Source: Prosopocoilus inquinatus (taxonomy: Eukaryota; Arthropoda; Insecta; Coleoptera; Lucanidae). From it: DNA of 64,000 bases. Below are positions 32,915-44,965 of this stretch, piece by piece. The stretch is from assembly GCA_036172665.1 (NCBI GenBank), contig CM069870.1, positions 27,564,001 through 27,628,000 on the forward strand, in the 5' to 3' direction. Under the pieces are notes generated by a model. It was not told the origin of the DNA. It saw only the letters and a list, made by a program, of their open reading frames with translations, and ran no database searches. A program made the position numbers and the translations under genes. Within the stretch, counting starts at the first letter, position 1; the number at the start of each line of letters is the position of its first letter.

Positions 32915-34354
32915 AGTTAATTTACTTCTGGAATTTTGTTCTCTAATCTCTTATTTACTCCAAATGCCGAAAATAATTTCTTCAAACAAGAAAGGATACG
33001 TTAAAAGCCGTTTTGATGAATACAAGAAAGTTTTGGTTATCACTTACTATATCCTAAACTAAATTTATTTTGAAGAATGACGATACTGCCAACTAAAATG
33101 TTAGATTTTCATAGATAGTCGGAATTTAAAATAATCGTGAACTGTTTAGTTATTTTTTTATTATCTGGGTATTTTGTGTAATATATTTTCAATTTTTTTT
33201 TGTTTAGTATTCCATACGTACATTCCGGAAAAGTTTAATACTAAGCTAAGCCAGATTAAATTTTAGATAATAGGATTTTATTGTTGATTGATTTGACACG
33301 AAATAATAGTAACATTCATTCAAAAAGTGATTTTTAACAGGGAATATTAATTTTGCTTTTTATGAAAGCGAGATCTTTGTTTTATTTTAATCTCGCAGCT
33401 TTTAACGCTCGACTTAAAAACAAGGCGTAAATGTCTTCAATAACGACAATAATTTCAAAAATTTGCGCCATGTTCTCGGTGCAAATGCGAAATTTTCTTG
33501 AGACGTCGTCGTATTTTAGGGAAATTGGAAGAGCAAGCCGACATAACATCAGGTGATATACGGAACACAGACGCGTCGCGTTGTAATCGCCGATACGTTT
33601 CGTCTGCTATTAACGCCGGAGGCCTTCATGACAATTATTACAGTTTGTTTGTTTAGATGTTGCCGATTACTCGTGCGATAAATTCGAATTTAATTTTAAT
33701 ACAAATGTTGTCGCGCTTATCTCCACGCCGCCGTGCACAAGAATCTTGTTAACGTTGATGGAGTTTCCTTAAACGTATGTACGGCCAACACAGCGTGATG
33801 TTTTTAATTATTTTTTATATCTAGGACTTGTTTATAATTGGTATTACTGACGTGTTCATAAAAAAAATAATAAACAAATTAAATGCTCTGACGAAAAACG
33901 TTTGTCAAAATCGAAAGTTCATTCTTGCGACGGCATGGACTACGTAAATTCACCATCTGTTTATTATGTATAATTTGCTCACATACCTTGTCCCTTATGA
34001 ATTATTCTGAAAAATTGATTCCTAAAATTAATTATGTCATTAAATGTATACACATTAAAATGTAATACCGTGACGATATTGCCACAATTTATTAGGCAAG
34101 GATTAATATACAGTGTGTTTCACAATTTCATACAAAAATGTAACTTATGAAAGTAGTCTAACTTGTTTCTTTGACCGTAGACAGTAAACATCGCGGGAAT
34201 AATTAATACGCAAGACACTCACCGAAAATCATCTGTGCGGAGGATCACATTCAAACAAACGTTCATTATTAAACATTTAGAAATGTTTATAACAATTGTT
34301 CGACGTGGCGTTCATCATTAGCGACACACAAACGAGCTACGCAAAAAAGTGATT
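32915..34354. other. Intergenic with a GC/CpG-richer block
   Basis: 33440-33800 is richer in G+C and CpG than its surroundings, has no repeat partner in the window and no long frame. It contains TGTTTGTTTAG and several ATTA/TAAT homeodomain-type words. This is a candidate conserved regulatory segment, an inference from composition only. The rest is AT-rich. A TATACAGTGTGTTTCACAAT end-like word at 34111 has no clear partner. Confidence 0.35.
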
Positions 34355-34770
34355 CTTATGTTTGTGTGCATGTCAGAATTAGCTCAAATACTCTCGACGG
34401 CATTATGAATACCCTACTCTGAAATGCTGTTCTCTCGCCGTTCGCGAATTGCGGCATTTTAATAAGTAATAATCCCAAGCAACACGTTTAATAAAGGATA
34501 AAGTGTCCGCGATGTTGAAAAAACGTGTTCCATATACTAAATACGATGTTTCTGTATCAAAGTGGTATAACGTATACGTTTATTAAAAAACTTAAAACAT
34601 TTACGTTGACAGTAACCGTTTAATAAATGTAAAAGTGACTAACCAAAACCAAAATATGGTTGAATACCCGAAAATTAAACCAAAGCGTGTTGCTTGGGAT
34701 ACTATGTAGATAGTAATCATAATTAGCTTTAACTCGTTCAATAACTTTTCATAAATTACACTATTAATGC
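34355..34770. repeat. Paralogue of the 32388-32580 segment, split by a MITE
   Basis: GTGCATGTCAGAATTAGC and CTGAAATGCTGTTCTCTC-like sequence, followed by GCGGCATTTTAATAAGTAAT, matches 32390-32510. After the MITE the match resumes (ACTATGTAGATAGTAATCAT). The comparison gives a clean empty site. Confidence 0.8.
34474..34698. mobile_element. 225-bp MITE with CCCAAGCAACACG ends
   Basis: TIRs CCCAAGCAACACG at left and CGTGTTGCTTGGG at right. The paralogous segment at 32501-32520 lacks it, so the insertion is exact. The target duplication appears to be AT (34472-34473, 34699-34700). Superfamily unassigned. Confidence 0.85.
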
Positions 34771-34805
34771 CAAAGAAAACGCAGCAATAAATTGTATGTT
34801 ATAAT

Positions 34806-35691
34806 TAGTGATGTAAAATGACGGTCATTTAAAATTGTGACGTCATTTTGGTCATTTAAGTATAAATGACGGTCATTATCAAGCGTTTAACTTTTATGTA
34901 TGCGCTTATTAAATGAAATAAAAACAATTTTTTTACAAAACTACAAAGATAATACTCTACAATTTCATAAATTCTTACAATTTATAGATAAGGCATACAA
35001 CATACCCACAACTGAAATTGAAATCTTTTAGCTAAATAAGCTTATTGAAATTTATTTTATTTAACACCTGAACGGTCCAAGTGGTAAGGCAACCGGTCTC
35101 ACAATCGAAAGGTCGTGGATTCGCACTACGCTCAATGGTGGTCGGTATCCACTTCAGGTACCCTTCAGTGTTGAAGATACAATTCGACACTGCTTCCCCT
35201 TTAATGGCAAATAGGTTTGAAAGTAACAAAGCAAACAAAATTGAAGAATAAACAAATAATTATTTAAAAAAAAAGATATTGGAGAAATTTCAAAATAAAA
35301 AGAGCTATTTAGTAAATCATATTGTTAGTTTTTTTTTTTAATTTTATTTCCCTTTGACATTAGTATTTGAATCTTCATCAGTGTCGAGTGTCGGTATATC
35401 TGAACTTGTTAAGTAGACCTCATCACGTTTCACAGTTAATTTGATTTGTTACTATTTTGTGGGAATATTACCATAAACACTGAAGTACCTTGTTTATATT
35501 TTCCTTGAGGTATTTTTTCCAACAACAGTACATGCCCATACGCGTATTTACATGTGTCTATGACAGTCATTTATGAAAATTACGTCGTGTATAGTTCACA
35601 GGGTCATTTTTAAAATGACCACTCATTGTGACGCGACCGTCATTTTGATTGTGATCACTGTCATGACCGGCGTCATCAACTTACATCACTA
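34806..35691. mobile_element. hAT-type MITE with TAGTGATGTAA ends
   Basis: Ends TAGTGATGTAAAATGACGGT and, inverted, TAGTGATGTAAGTTGATGAC. 8-bp target duplication GTTATAAT / GTCATAAT (34798-34805, 35692-35699), one mismatch. Repeated TGACGGTCATT / AATGACC words lie under both termini. It contains a tRNA-derived SINE-like segment. Confidence 0.82.
35065..35235 (+). mobile_element. tRNA-derived SINE-like segment
   Basis: GGTCCAAGTGGTAAGGCAAC resembles an A box with its neighbourhood. CACAATCGAAAGGTCGTGGATTCG resembles an anticodon-arm to B-box stretch (GGTTCGAATCC degenerate). A unique tail follows. The order and spacing fit a tRNA head of a SINE, but the arms are too eroded for a working tRNA. 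No poly-A tail or clean target duplication was found. Confidence 0.6.
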
Positions 35692-35699
35692 GTCATAAT

Positions 35700-36164
35700 C
35701 ATAAAAAATTGCAAACAAATTCTTTCGCTCAGCTGTAATACGACTTATAGCGACGTTAAAAGCAACACTCTTATTGGCCTTTGGACATCGGCAAAGGTCA
35801 CTGTTCAATCGCACTTCTGTTTCTTGTTATAATAAAATTTTCGTTTCTTGACCTACCTCAAAGAAACAGATGTTCGATTATTTCTTGCTCGAATTTCAAC
35901 TGCGATTTTTCCGAAATGTGTAATAACGTAATTTGTTAAGGATATGTTAGTTCAATTGTTCCCATTTATGGTAACGTATTACATGTTTAAATTTCTGCAC
36001 TTATTTGACGAACACCCGGTATTTATTTGCTGTGATTTGGTTTTTGTTGGATTTTCGTACTTCATTTTGTTTCAAAATTAACATGGACGCTAAACGACGA
36101 CTTTAGATGAACCCAAATTTCCTGTCATTAACTCGAAAATGAAAACTGACAACCTGTATTTGGA
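35700..36164. other. Intergenic, no gene seen
   Basis: AT-rich. It ends with a CACCCGGTATTTAT word near 36013 that could be an element terminus but has no identified partner. Confidence 0.35.
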
Positions 36165-36168
36165 TATA

Positions 36169-37316
36169 CAGGGTGGAACAAAAGTATCGAATAATGACTG
36201 TGACTTATTTATTTGTAAAGTTATGAATAAATATTTAATGCAAAAGTTCCTAAGCATGCTTTGACGTACATAGTTTCTCCGTGTTCTCTGTTGTCTTGCT
36301 GCCAAGGTAACCAACTTTGGTTTTTTAAATAGTACCTATAATAACTTTTACTGAATTTCAAATAAACGTATTTTTCTCGAATAAATAATATAATTTTGTT
36401 GAAGAAAATGAAAATAAAAAAATTAAATCAGCGAAAAGTAAATACATATTTAGTATGACTCAATCATCAACTATAACCAAGAATGCTGTGGAAATATCAC
36501 AATTAAAAAATTATACCCAGATCTTTCGTCATGCTTGACCAAAAATGATAATTGTATTTTATTACGTTATGCATTACCCCCAGAAGTGAAACATGAAACA
36601 GAATTCAAAAGATTCAAAGACAAATGTTACACTTACTTTCTAGAATGGCCTCTGTACTCGGTAAATGAACACCTTATCACATAATGTTGGACATGCAGAT
36701 TGGAATACCAGGAATGTTTTGATTCACCAGGAATAAAATTGACTTTTATCATTAGATGATCTCTGAACCTAAAAATAAAAACCACAATATTAAAAATACT
36801 TACCTAAAAAAGACGGAGATATACATCTTCATGGATTCTCCTTCCAAAAGTACTTTCTCACATCGCATCGTCTGTAGCTGATCCAACCCTGGAATTACTT
36901 TAATCTGAGTGTTACATTTAATTTTATTTTAATTTTGATTTTAATTATGTTTACCTAAAGTTGTCATTGATACTTACTTTTACTTTATTTTTTTGTACTT
37001 ATTAGTTAGTTGACTAAGTCTCATGATTATTTTTATAATCGTTGACTAAATAAATATATATTCACTATTCACCAATTTCCTCTTGAATGGAGAAAAATAC
37101 ATAAACTTGTTTCAAAATCGCTAAAAATAATTATAAGACTATTTAAAAAAAAACAAAGTTGGTTACCATAACAATAAAACAAAAGAAGATAAAAACAAAC
37201 TGAAAAGGTCACAATATGCGCGGCAGTAAACTAAACAACCTTTATATTAAACATCTTCTCATAACTTTTTAAATAAAAAAGTTACAGTCATTATTCGATA
37301 CTTTTGTTCCACGCAG
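36169..37316. mobile_element. TIR DNA transposon (family A), copy 2
   Basis: TIRs of about 80 bp: CAGGGTGGAACAAAAGTATC and, inverted, CTGCGTGGAACAAAAGTATC, both running into GAATAATGACTGT, with TA on both sides. This is the simpler copy and gives the empty sites for the two insertions in copy 1. It has about 500 bp of its own central sequence (about 36560-37080) not seen in copy 1. Non-coding. Confidence 0.87.
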
Positions 37317-37801
37317 TATAATTCAAATTCCTTTAAAATGATATACCGTGCAAGTCCACTTGTAATTTAAAATTTTAAAGCTCGTCATGCACACAGCGCC
37401 ACCTAACAGATGTTCTAAAGTAATTGTACCTCAAATATTAGGATTTTTATGTACTTTGATTCTGTTTTTGCCTGAAAGATTACAGTAAGTTTGAAATTGA
37501 TGGAACCACTTGCAGTAAATTTTTTATTTTTTTAGAAAAGCAATCTTCAAGGCTCTTTAAAGTATATGACATATCAATTCAGATGGCTTAGGTTTCGCTG
37601 TACACACTATGGAGGTTTTAAAAATATTTTAATTCTGTATCCAAGGACATTATCAGTTTTCACTTTCTACAACTTTTCTAATTATGTAACAGTACCTCTA
37701 TTTTCATCAGTTATATTTTTGGTGTAACACCTTGTATAATTAATATAATAAATCACAACAATAAGTTACAACAGGCTTCCTGGTTAGCTGTCTCAGCTCT
37801 A
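37317..37801. other. Intergenic, no gene seen
   Basis: AT-rich. ACACCTTGTATAATTAAT near 37729 looks like a lone TIR end. Confidence 0.35.
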
Positions 37802-38995
37802 TACCGGGTGAGTCATATTTCTGCATTTCTGTAATAACTGTTTTATCAATGGAGATAGATTAAAAAACTTTTGAGAAAAATTGTCTGGCATGTCAAGGAC
37901 TAAAACACTGTTAAATCAGTTAATGTCAATCTGCAATTCTTTTCGAGCGGTCATGCCTCCTTTATCTTTTTAAATTGAATAATACATTTGTAGCGATGGA
38001 TTTTGATAGGAAATTACTTTCTCTTTGTGATGGTGTATGAGTTTTGCCAGCTTAGATATATTTTTTTTTTTGAAAAAATGACCACAATCTTTTCCATCTC
38101 AGCGAGCTACGGATTATTGTGCAAAAGACTTTATCTCTTAAATATCACTTTTAAGGAAGGTGCGTAGAATTTTAAAGGCTTCTTTACTAATTTTGAAATC
38201 TATATTTTAATAGATACGTTTTGTTTCTAAATCTATTAACTCATGACGAAGAAAACCAAGAATATTCCTTCCTTCATTGTTTACTAACTGACGGAATTTG
38301 TATCAGACTTTAGAACTTCTAAACTTAAAAGCTACGGTTCCAACTCAAAAAGTAGGTTGGAATCATTAACAAGAATTATCTTTATGAAGAATTAATCAGT
38401 ATGATATTTATCACTGGAGGGTATCCAAGCGACAATGTTTTTGTAATTTCGTTAAAAAGGCGAAGAAATGCATCGCGTCGTACATTTGAACATTTACTTA
38501 ACTGATTTTTTCCTAAAATATTATTCCATGTGATAAATTAGAATTTTGTTACAAGTGGTTTTGTTTATTAACTTTGCAGGTATTAGTATTGTTTCTGCAG
38601 TGAAATGCTTAGTTAAACACACCCTGTGTGGTCATCTCCAACGTGATTGGGTAGGTTTTGGTTTTGTTAAAGTGGTTTTGTTGGTTAACTTCAGCAGGAA
38701 TTAAAGTAATTTAAAAAAAATAAAAAGGAATGATTATAAAACAGAAGATAGCAAAACCCTTACCTCATCACAAAAAGAAAGAAATTTTCTATCAAAATCC
38801 ATATTGTTAGAAATAGACCATGTAATTAAATGAAATGAAGAAGGCGTGGCCGCTCAATAACAATTACAGATCGACGTTAATTTATTTAACAGACAACAGT
38901 CCTTGACATGTTAAATAATTTTTCTTAAATTTTTTTCCCTATCTCCCTTAATACGAAAGTTATTACAGAAATGCAGAAAAATGAAACACTCTGTA
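37802..38995. mobile_element. Foldback MITE, about 1.2 kb
   Basis: Ends CCGGGTGAGTCATATTTCTG and, inverted, CAGAGTGTTTCATTTTTCTG, both continuing to GCATTTCTGTAATAACT. The arms reach about 250 bp inward (matching ATGTCAAGGACT, TGGATTTTGATAG and AAATTACTTTCT words), with TA targets. Non-coding centre. Confidence 0.83.
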
Positions 38996-41900
38996 TACAG
39001 TGTGTGCCCAAATTTACTTAACATATGGAGGCTTTTTTATTTTAGTTTTTCGAAGAAATCAATTATGAAAATGTTTTGCTTGCTTCAAATCAAACCATCT
39101 ATATTAGACAAATCAAGACGAAGAGTAAATTGTAAACAACCGAAACAATAATGCACGCGCATAAACTCACTTACCTAATTGTAATATACTGAAAACAAAA
39201 TATTATTTGCCTAGAAAAATAGTAGTTGCCTAGTGAAAAGCTATTTGCTTAAAGTAACCACTTCCCTGCGAAATATATTATACATACACATCTTTATATC
39301 ATTTTTGCATTGTCGTGTGAAAGACCATGTGAACCACTAGAAGTATGTATATGTAATGATAACACATTTAATTGAAAATTTGTTTAAACAGTTGCAGTAT
39401 CAATTTAATTAATTATTACAACGTTTGTTGCAACGAGTCTTATTTCATTGCAAAAATAAACTGAAAACTTCTTCCACGAAATGAAACGTTCAAATTGGGT
39501 TATCGAGTATTTGTTTTGATATTTAATATAACTTAAATTAATTATACATTCAATGCTAATCTTTGTCAGCCTGTATCTGTCTAATCCTAACATATTTATG
39601 ATTCATCATGTGTTCATATTAATTTGGTGGAAGAAATTGGTAATTGAATACAGAAACACGTTCTTATTCACTAACCTATATTTGATTTGTTATTAAATAC
39701 AAACGTTATTGGAATTTTTTTCTTATACGGGCAAACAAAATTTCCTGCTATTTTAGAAACTTAGGTAAAAATATGAAATACTTCTCTTGTTCCTTTTTTG
39801 TAAGTAGATGTACGTTATCAGTAATACCTACTTTAATATCTGTAAGAAATTTGGTTTAAACTTTCGATGGCCAATAAGCGATAATTGCGTAAAATGATGC
39901 TAAGTAGTTATATTCCAAATTCTTCCACCACTGATTCAGAGAATTTAATGAGGAACGAAATTCATCTAAATAAATTAATAAATCAACAAGCATTGTCTGG
40001 CGGATAATTACTAATTAATATTTTAAACGTTTGTGATAATGACGGATAATTAGATTTGACATACTAACGAGAAAATTCCAGGGAATGTTTGCTTAAGATA
40101 TTGTAGTAATGAAAAAATTTGATACTGTCTAGTTAAAAGTTCGCAAAAATTATTCTACAGATACAGTTCATTTTTTTATCAGACGCTGATTGGATCAATC
40201 TGAGTTAAGAAAACAACATGACTTCCATGTGCAAACAACAAAGCTGTTTCATTAAAGTAAGAAGGAGATAACTACGTAGACGTTCTAAATTTATTAATCT
40301 AAATTAATATAATGAAAAAGTAAACTGAAATCTGATTATTTTAGTATTAACGTCGAAGTACATTCAGAATTAGAAATAATGTCTCCTCAATAAAATATTA
40401 ATATGTGGTCTTATCCATTCTGATCACCATAGCAAGTGGGAGGCCAAGCAAATATTAGTGATAGGCGTTAGTGTGAGATTTATTAGCGAAACGTACAGTC
40501 TGTATTACTTAAAACAGCTGCATAACACAAGAAGACACTTGCTGCCAGAAAAATCAAATGAACACAAAAGATACCGATCTTTAATGCTTAAAGCGGATAA
40601 TGCAGGTCGTTTTCAAACTACTAGGAAAGATGTACAATAATAACACAATAATGAAACAGTTTGTTCACTTCATTTTTGAAGTAAGGCACTTCTTTCTAAT
40701 TATTCGGTCGCTAATTACACGTCTCCAACAAACATGGAAAAGAATTCGATAGGTGCCTTACTCGTTATAACTGTCAGAAGTGAATAGAATTATGTCTATT
40801 ATTATAGTAGTCTGCATTTTATGAAGTCGCACTTTCCGATGCAATTTAAACGAGAAACTGCAACTTCATAAAGTTAGGCAGGCTAGTGTACTCCTATCAT
40901 TTTAAGTCAAAAATGAATGGGCATCCCCTGTACAACTGTATTGATATCCTGAGCAAGGAAGCAGCACGAAAACTCCACTACATTCTAACTCACTTGTCCT
41001 AATCATCTCGGAATCGAGTACACAAGTTCACCATAGTTTAGATCGCGACATCGCATGGCTAATTTTGGCTTGAAATTGTGTCAGAATGAAAAATAGTAAC
41101 CAGTGTGTTACCTAAAATGTTCTCCAAATTCTCTCTTGAGAAAATAGGAAAACAGGCACATTGTGTGATGGGACGGTGAAAATAATTTACGGCGTTCTTA
41201 CTGTATGATGCAATGTCGCAATAAATTCCGTCGGTCAAGGTACAACTGGTCAACTAATTACTCTGAAAATCTTTACACATTTAAACAAGAAGAGTTGATT
41301 ACACAACTGTAATTATTTATTGCAGCAATATTACTCTGTTTTTTGTTATACTGAGTAACACCATTGCTGTAGCGGCGTTAATTGTCTCCGCAGCCCTCGC
41401 GTTTGTTTACACGCTACGGTCAAATATTTTATATTGCCCGCTTCACTAAAATTTGAACCGCGCAAAATATATTTCCCCGACCCATACATATGAATAACAA
41501 CTTTCTCTGAAATCATTTGCTACCATGATTCTTGATGAATTAAAAAAAGAGAATGTTTAAGGAGGAATTACTTCACAACTTTAAAATAATAGAAAATTGA
41601 ACACAAGCTTCATCGAAATGCACAGAGTATTTTGGGCAGTACTTGAGGTGTAGGTAAACGACGTAAGTTTTGGTAAGCGTTATAAACGCTCCGAACTATT
41701 TTTGTTAACCATAAATGAATAAAAATGCACCCCAAATGACTTTTCGTAAGTGCCTTATAAGAGACAACAATTAAAATTTCACAAAAAAACAGAAAATTGT
41801 GTACAGGCTAATTTCAGCAACTTTTTGACACCCTATACAATAAAAAAATTATTCAATTAAGTACTTCGTTTTGCTGTGTTAATAACTTTTTTAGGTTTCT

Positions 41901-42741
41901 GCATATTAAGTCATTTTTACAGTCTTAAAAGTAATTATTAATTTCCGACGCTAAGTTATATTACAAAAAAGTCTCATTTACCTGCCCTAGAAATTTGGCA
42001 GAGGTATTTTTCAACACCCTGTATAAATAACTGCCTGCCTACCTTATTTCTACGTGTCCTTATTTTTCTATATCAACCAAATCCAAAAGATCATTCAATT
42101 TTGTAACAAGGTTTTATTTATTAAGAACTTTTTGCATAGCAAAGACGGGAAATTATACAAATTTACAAAAATAATTATTCTTAATAAGTTGCAATTAGTG
42201 CAATAACGATTAACGCATCTACCATTCCTGTAAGGGAATTCGCTTATTTAAAGCAATAAGAAAACAAGTTATTTTTTTTAATAATTTTGAATTTTTTAAT
42301 TAACAATTTGTTTCGTATACATACTTCAAAACATACATACTTAAAAATTTTGTGTTGAAGCTCGATTTAAACTTAAATAATCATGATTTCGTAGACCAAA
42401 TGTGAGATACCTAAGACTGGTTGTCTGGATAAAAGTTTGTAGAGGACTGCGGAGAGGGGGGAGGAAATAAAAATGTAGCTGTTTTAAAGAAGAAATTTTA
42501 TTATTAACGCTTAATACAAATAAACTTTAAATTTTTTTTAATTTTTCGGAGTTATGAATCTGCTTCTGTTTATTATTATTTAAATGATGACAGAAATAAT
42601 TCAAGTTAAATTTCACTCTTTTTAACGTAGTGATTCCTTTAAACAAGTCAGTGGATATATTAAAATATAAAATACAAATCATGCTATGAATGTGGTATGT
42701 AGTGATTTAAAAATATGTTTCTTTTTGTAAAGTCCTTGATG
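38996..42741. other. Long stretch without recognised genes or repeats
   Basis: The longest block in the window in which I see no mobile element with two good ends. Short CpG-richer patches occur near 41370-41480. Isolated CACCCTGTATA-type words (42013-42023) suggest unpaired TIR remnants. No exon with convincing splice signals or protein motif. Confidence 0.4.
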
Positions 42742-43069
42742 CTGTCGCCGCCAAAAAAAGTGAACACTACTTGACGCAAATTTAATTTTAAATTTAATAT
42801 AAGACTTTTGCTGAGTTGCTGTAATTATAAACTGTAGTTTACAAATAAATTAACTTTTTTAGAGATAAATTCATTTTCTATTTTTGCCTTAGCTGTATGG
42901 CTGATGTGAGCTAATATTTTTCAAAATGAATTAACTGATCTGACCTTTATTAATATTAATTATTGTCTGTCATCGGTAAATGTCAGTTCATAATTACAGC
43001 CATCCAGCAAAATTTTTAGCACTATTAAATTTACGTCAAAAAGGTGTCCACTTTTTTTGGCGGCGACAG
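42742..43069. mobile_element. 328-bp MITE with CTGTCGCCGCC ends
   Basis: TIRs start CTGTCGCCGCCAAAAAAAGT at both ends and stay similar for about 100 bp (GACGCAAATTTAA / GACGTAAATTTAA; CTGTAATTATRAACTG). TA flanks the right end and TG the left. Tc1/mariner-like MITE. Confidence 0.82.
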
Positions 43070-43629
43070 TATAATATGTATTATTTACACCGTACTTTAT
43101 CCTAACTATATCCCGAATTTTTAGACGCTGAGAAAGACTGAATTAGGCAGGCAAATAGGCAGTTAATTTCTAAAAAATAGGCACACTTTTAGGCGGCCTA
43201 AAAAATTTAGGCGTTTAAAAATTTCTTCTTTTCCATCGTTTTATAATTAAAAAGTAACATATTCTGCGTAGTGACCAAACAGTTTATTAGAAAAAAATTA
43301 TACCTTAAATTATTTTAACAACAGATTTTTATTGTAAAATCGTTACTATACTTTATTTTTTTATTTATTATTTTACAGATTGGTATAATTTATTCCATAA
43401 CTAACGGACAAAAATTTCAAAGTGGACCCCAGTCTTACTAATTAGTTGCTATTTTAATGAATTAAAAAAAGAATATGATTAAGTGACTAATAGCAGAACA
43501 ACATTCTTTTATGACTTCGGATTTACAGCCTATCAATAAAAAATAGATTATGTTATGGATAAGTAATCAAAAAATCACGCACAGTTTGCACTAATAATAT
43601 CTAAAACTCAAAAATTGTAGAGTATAACC
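43070..43629. other. AT-rich, TAGGCA-type words
   Basis: Several TAGGCA / TAGGC words at 43144-43214 recur in the other orientation at about 46525-46620. They may mark the ends of a large eroded element spanning both, but the pairing is too loose to call. Confidence 0.3.
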
Positions 43630-43674
43630 TATTTTTACAGCTTTAAAAAATTTTGTTGCAAATCGTTTTTGATT

Positions 43675-43763
43675 GCAGTGAAAACCTCGAGCAGCCTCTG
43701 TACAGCTGTTTCAGCCCTGCTTGGGACTTCGTCAGCAGAGATGTAGCTCGACATTCCCACTGC
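43675..43763 (-). ncRNA. Type I hammerhead ribozyme, CUGACGA core
   Basis: Reverse complement: GCAGUG, UCGAGC, CUCUG, then CUGACGA, stem II AGUCCC/GGGCU, GAAA, stem III ACAGCUGU, A at the cut, then CAGAG (perfect 5-bp inner stem I), GCUCGA and CACUGC. All conserved core positions are present. Cleavage would fall between 43701 and 43700. Confidence 0.82.
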
Positions 43764-44012
43764 AAACAAAAACGAGTTGTGCAATTTATTCACAATTGCG
43801 ATGTAAGAATGATGAACAGATAAAACAGCGACATCTGCTTTGACAGCAAGCATGGCCGCCCTGCATGGGGGACTTATTAGGAGCAAATCCGCTTCAATTT
43901 GTCTATCCTACTGCAATGTTAGGTCAAGAAGCGATCGTAAGATGTCGCTGTTTTATCTGTTCATCATTCTTACATCGCAATTGCGAATAAATTGGACAAG
44001 TCGTTTTTGTTT

Positions 44013-44101
44013 GCAGTGGGAATGTCGAGCTACGTCTCTACTGAAGAATCCCCAAGCAGGGCTGAAACAGCTGTACAGAGGCTGCTCGAGGTTTTCACTG
44101 C
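44013..44101 (+). ncRNA. Type I hammerhead ribozyme, partly mismatched
   Basis: CUGAAGA at 44041-44047, GAAA, stem III ACAGCUGU, A at the cut. The base before the core breaks the first stem I pair (CUCUA against CAGAG), and stem II has one mismatch (AUCCC/GGGCU). It is inverted relative to the element's sense 3' end. Confidence 0.7.
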
Positions 44102-44595
44102 AATCAAAAACGATTTGCACAAAATTTTTCCAAAAACTTTCATTATGCTTTGATAGTAAGCATGGCCGCCTTGCATGGGGGACTTATTAGGAGAAAATCC
44201 CGCTTCAATTTGTCTATCCTACTGCAATGTCAGGTCAAGAAGCGATCGTAAGATGTCGCTGTTTTATCTGTTATTTTTACAGCCTTAAATATTGTCTGTT
44301 TTGTCTACCACTTCTACCCCAATCACTTGGTTTACTTTATTCTGCAGTGTTAGCTATTTCGATTCATATACATACATACCGGGTGCTTACTTTGATTCCA
44401 CCATAGAAATTTGAATACATTTTTTTTAATTGTAAATTCCCGCGTCTCTATTGAAATTATTGTTAAAAAAAGTATCACACTGAATGCAGAGTTGTATTTT
44501 TCAGCCAACACTAAATTACCTGTTTGATTAGCTTCTTGAGGCTTTATTAAGATCAAAAACTTTCAGACTCCTGTCCGTAATTTAATAAGTTAAGA

Positions 44596-44965
44596 CAGCG
44601 TTTCTCAAACTTTTAAGTTTCGCGACTCTTTTTGAGCTGTGTTATGATTCACGCCCCCCCCCCCCCCTTCCTTGTCATATTATTTTTTAAATATTTGAGA
44701 CTCATCATTCCATTTCATAACTGTCAGTAACAGCACATTTGTTTTATTGAAGCTTGTTTGCATCGGTAAGTTTTAATTCCAAAAACTAGAAATATTCATG
44801 TGTGTTTTACCACGAAAGTGTCAAAATAAATTAAATATTTAAGAGACTGTTCCTGCCATTCAAAATTAAGACATGAATTTCCTTAGTTTCAATAAAATAT
44901 AAATTAGCTCACCACAATTAATGACGCCAAAATTTATTGCTCGCGATTGTATGTATCTGTAATCT
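44596..44965. mobile_element. hAT-type element (family C), truncated copy 3
   Basis: It begins CAGCGTTTCTCAAACTTTTA and follows the 15563 copy (TTGAGCTGTGTTATGATTCACG, then TTTATTGCT...TGTATGTA) for about 370 bp before the match ends. The other terminus was not found. A run of 14 C at 44654-44667 has expanded within it. Confidence 0.72.

Larger units (their letters stand above)
43648..44271 (-). mobile_element. Hammerhead-ribozyme retroelement, insertion 3 (minus)
   Basis: Flanked by an 18-bp target duplication with one mismatch, TATTTTTACAGCYTTAAA (43630-43647, 44272-44289). Read on the minus strand, the 5' end is AACAGATAAAACAGCGACAT. This is followed by about 1.4 monomers in inverted orientation, then a switch to the sense ribozyme and the 3' end CAAAATTTT. 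Both end points nearly coincide with those of insertions 1 and 2. It contains one hammerhead in each orientation. Non-coding. Confidence 0.8.

Noticed and set aside
35065..35150. Functional tRNA gene
   Set aside because: The acceptor and T arms do not pair properly and the B box is degraded; a SINE-like relic fits better.
37775..37801. Reverse complement GAGCTGAGACAGCTAACCAGG resembles the GAAA / stem III side of the hammerheads
   Set aside because: No CUGANGA side is present and a MITE begins right after it. The match is short enough to be chance.
40458..40640. 60-codon plus-strand frame as an exon
   Set aside because: No splice sites, motif or composition change supports it.
41803..42023. 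TACAGG-type ends suggesting a small TA-target MITE
   Set aside because: Only about ten bases match between the two ends, and the better match is a direct rather than inverted repeat.
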